Below are positions 5,994-6,735 of a stretch of 6,735 nucleotides of DNA, piece by piece. A model generated the notes under the pieces. The model had not been told where the DNA came from. It searched no databases and saw nothing but the letters and a program-made list of their open reading frames with translations. Source of the stretch: Deltaproteobacteria bacterium. Lineage in GTDB: Bacteria; Desulfobacterota; Binatia; UBA9968. The stretch is taken from contig JAHFAP010000174.1 in assembly GCA_023250495.1 (NCBI GenBank), forward strand, positions 1 to 6,735, written 5' to 3'. The translations under genes were made by a program, and so were the position numbers. Numbering within the stretch: position 1 is the first letter of the stretch; every line of letters starts with the position of its first letter.

Positions 5994-6188
5994 CTATAGC
6001 TTCTCCCGTTCACCAGAGAGAACCCGAAGGGAAGGAGTAGTCCCTTCAGTCATTAAATCTTCGCCCTCAGGCCGTTGCCCGCCTCTTTGCTTTTCCCGTC
6101 TACGCTCCAGCCGGCGGGCCGTCTTCTCCCTTTGCTTCTCCTGCCGGGCCAGCTCCTTCTTGCGCTTCATGAATGTCTCGTGTCCCAT
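5994..6188 (-). CDS. Small very basic helical protein, 64 residues
   Basis: The predicted protein opens with MGHETFMKRKKELARQ and continues as one long charged helix. Residues 8-35 contain 15 Lys/Arg and 5 Glu, with almost no hydrophobic residues, followed by a flexible Gly/Pro/Glu-rich tail. It has no signal peptide or membrane segment. AAGGAG lies about 5 nt upstream of the ATG, which supports real translation despite the size. I associate this kind of short KRxKELARQEKQ protein with uncharacterised families in environmental proteobacteria; the function is unknown. The composition would suit binding RNA, DNA or ribosomes, but that is a guess. It lies 31 bp downstream of the 104-residue gene and is probably co-transcribed with it. 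Confidence 0.7.
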   Translation of the reverse strand: MGHETFMKRKKELARQEKQREKTARRLERRREKQRGGQRPEGEDLMTEGTTPSLRVLSGEREKL

Positions 6189-6219
6189 ATGGTCTCCTTT
6201 TTAAACTTTGGCTTGCATA

Positions 6220-6534
6220 TCAAACAGCAAGTGCAACACGAACTTTGGAGTCGGCGTATATTCGGACGGAATCCTCCGCCAGCCGATGGCCCTGCGTAAT
6301 CAGTGTTACGATGCTGCGGACATTGCGGCTGACATCGTCGATGTCACTAACTGGGAACCCGTCTTGTAAGAACCTTCCGATAAGCTTTTCCGCCCCTAGG
6401 GTCACAATCACGAGCGACTCAGGATTATTCTCTTTCAAGTAATGCTCGGCTCCGCGGGGGCAGTTGTCCAATCCCCTCTGCAGCTGCGGCGAGATTTTTA
6501 TACCCACAAACAACCGTTTATCCATATCGACCAT
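6220..6534 (-). CDS. Hypothetical protein, 104 residues
   Basis: I do not recognise a named domain. The sequence is a compact mixed alpha/beta protein with no export signal. A strand-like LFVGIKIS (8-15) is followed by a helix, then SLVIVTLGAEKLIGRFL (40-56), a Pro-Asp-rich turn (DGFPVSDIDDVSRN, 58-71) and RSIVTLITQGH with RIYA at the end (73-94). The orderly alternation of strands and helices argues for a folded protein rather than a chance reading frame. Upstream, GAAGGGA lies about 9 nt before the ATG at 6534; an internal ATG at 6525 has poorer spacing. It heads a two-gene unit with the basic 64-residue gene. The opening LFVGIKI slightly recalls 2',5' RNA ligase-like proteins, but the HxT motifs of that family are missing. 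Confidence 0.7.
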   Translation of the reverse strand: MVDMDKRLFVGIKISPQLQRGLDNCPRGAEHYLKENNPESLVIVTLGAEKLIGRFLQDGFPVSDIDDVSRNVRSIVTLITQGHRLAEDSVRIYADSKVRVALAV

Positions 6535-6611
6535 GCTGGTTATCCCTTCATATTTATTCCGGTATCAAGCCGGTGTCATTTGTCTCAGGATTGATGCAAG
6601 TAGATCCGTGG

Positions 6612-6652
6612 GGACTAACTATCCCGGTTCCCAATCGACCGGGTACGAGTCC
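6612..6652. other. Two-tier inverted repeat in the non-coding right flank
   Basis: GGACT (6612-6616) pairs with AGTCC (6648-6652). Inside it CCCGGT (6623-6628) pairs with ACCGGG (6638-6643), with short internal loops and a 9-nt apical loop. CCCGGT recurs at 6707-6712 and 6723-6728, and a CCGG...CCGG hairpin lies at 6559-6573. The region 6535-6718 has no gene I can support, so this may be a structured leader or a regulatory site for the 104-residue gene. Function is unknown. Confidence 0.35.
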
Positions 6653-6718
6653 ATTTCGTTGATCTCTTGGCCTGGAAATGGAGGGGATCTCGTAGGTTTT
6701 GCAATTCCCGGTAGTAAT

Positions 6719-6735
6719 AAAGCCCGGTGGGCCTT
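6719..6735 (-). terminator. Probable intrinsic terminator at the window edge
   Basis: GCCC (6722-6725) and GGGC (6729-6732) form a short GC-rich hairpin. A/T flanks on both sides give a U-tract (TTTATT) on the minus strand and the beginning of one on the plus strand. It would end a gene lying right of the window, so the 104-residue gene would start its own transcription unit. The structure is cut by the window edge. Confidence 0.4.

Noticed and set aside
6620..6645. GGTTCCCAATC resembles a tRNA T-arm
   Set aside because: No acceptor, D or anticodon arms can be drawn around it, and the stem-loop dimensions are wrong.
6608..6735. Plus-strand frame open from GTG 6608 to the window edge, and minus-strand frames open for about 38-60 codons from the edge
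   Set aside because: No ribosome-binding site for the plus frame and no recognisable protein in any frame; a probable terminator at the edge argues the region is non-coding. It cannot be settled without the right flank.

Overview
The window looks like a chromosomal stretch of a moderately GC-rich, free-living bacterium. The GTPase and dehydrogenase sequences, and a CCTGAG...TCGAAGG intergenic repeat family, recall environmental deltaproteobacterial or NC10/Rokubacteria-like genomes. That placement is an impression, not a result. Both strands are used. There are no tRNA or rRNA genes, transposases, CRISPR arrays or phage genes.

Layout, left to right. (1) The last ~80 codons of a plus-strand Y-family DNA polymerase gene (dinB-like) enter from the left edge. 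(2) A ~180-bp convergent gap holds at least three copies of a short palindromic repeat; the last copy contains the stop codon of the next gene. (3) A minus-strand block follows in transcription order (right to left): a Phd/YefM-type antitoxin, a VapC-type PIN-domain toxin, the ribosome-associated GTPase TypA/BipA, and a D-isomer-specific 2-hydroxyacid dehydrogenase. Antitoxin-toxin and toxin-typA both meet through a 4-nt GTGA overlap, so the first three genes look translationally chained. A near-consensus sigma-70 promoter (TTGACA-17-CATAAT) precedes the antitoxin, with a palindromic candidate operator on its -10 element. (4) Divergent from this block is a plus-strand aldo/keto reductase with its own promoter and a strong ribosome-binding site. 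(5) Next is a leader region with a promoter and an intrinsic-terminator hairpin that overlaps a competing helix, then a 122-residue protein I do not recognise. (6) Convergent with it, with only 10 bp between stop codons, is a minus-strand pair: a 104-residue unrecognised protein followed 31 bp later by a 64-residue very basic helical protein. (7) The right edge holds about 200 bp of apparently non-coding, hairpin-rich DNA ending in a probable terminator.

The recognisable genes are ordinary housekeeping or accessory functions: translesion synthesis, ribosome GTPase, oxidoreductases and toxin-antitoxin. The points most worth a second look are the linkage of a toxin-antitoxin pair to typA, the possible attenuator or pseudoknot leader before the 122-residue orphan, and the small orphan genes at the right. 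I see no clear evidence of a wholly new multi-gene system.
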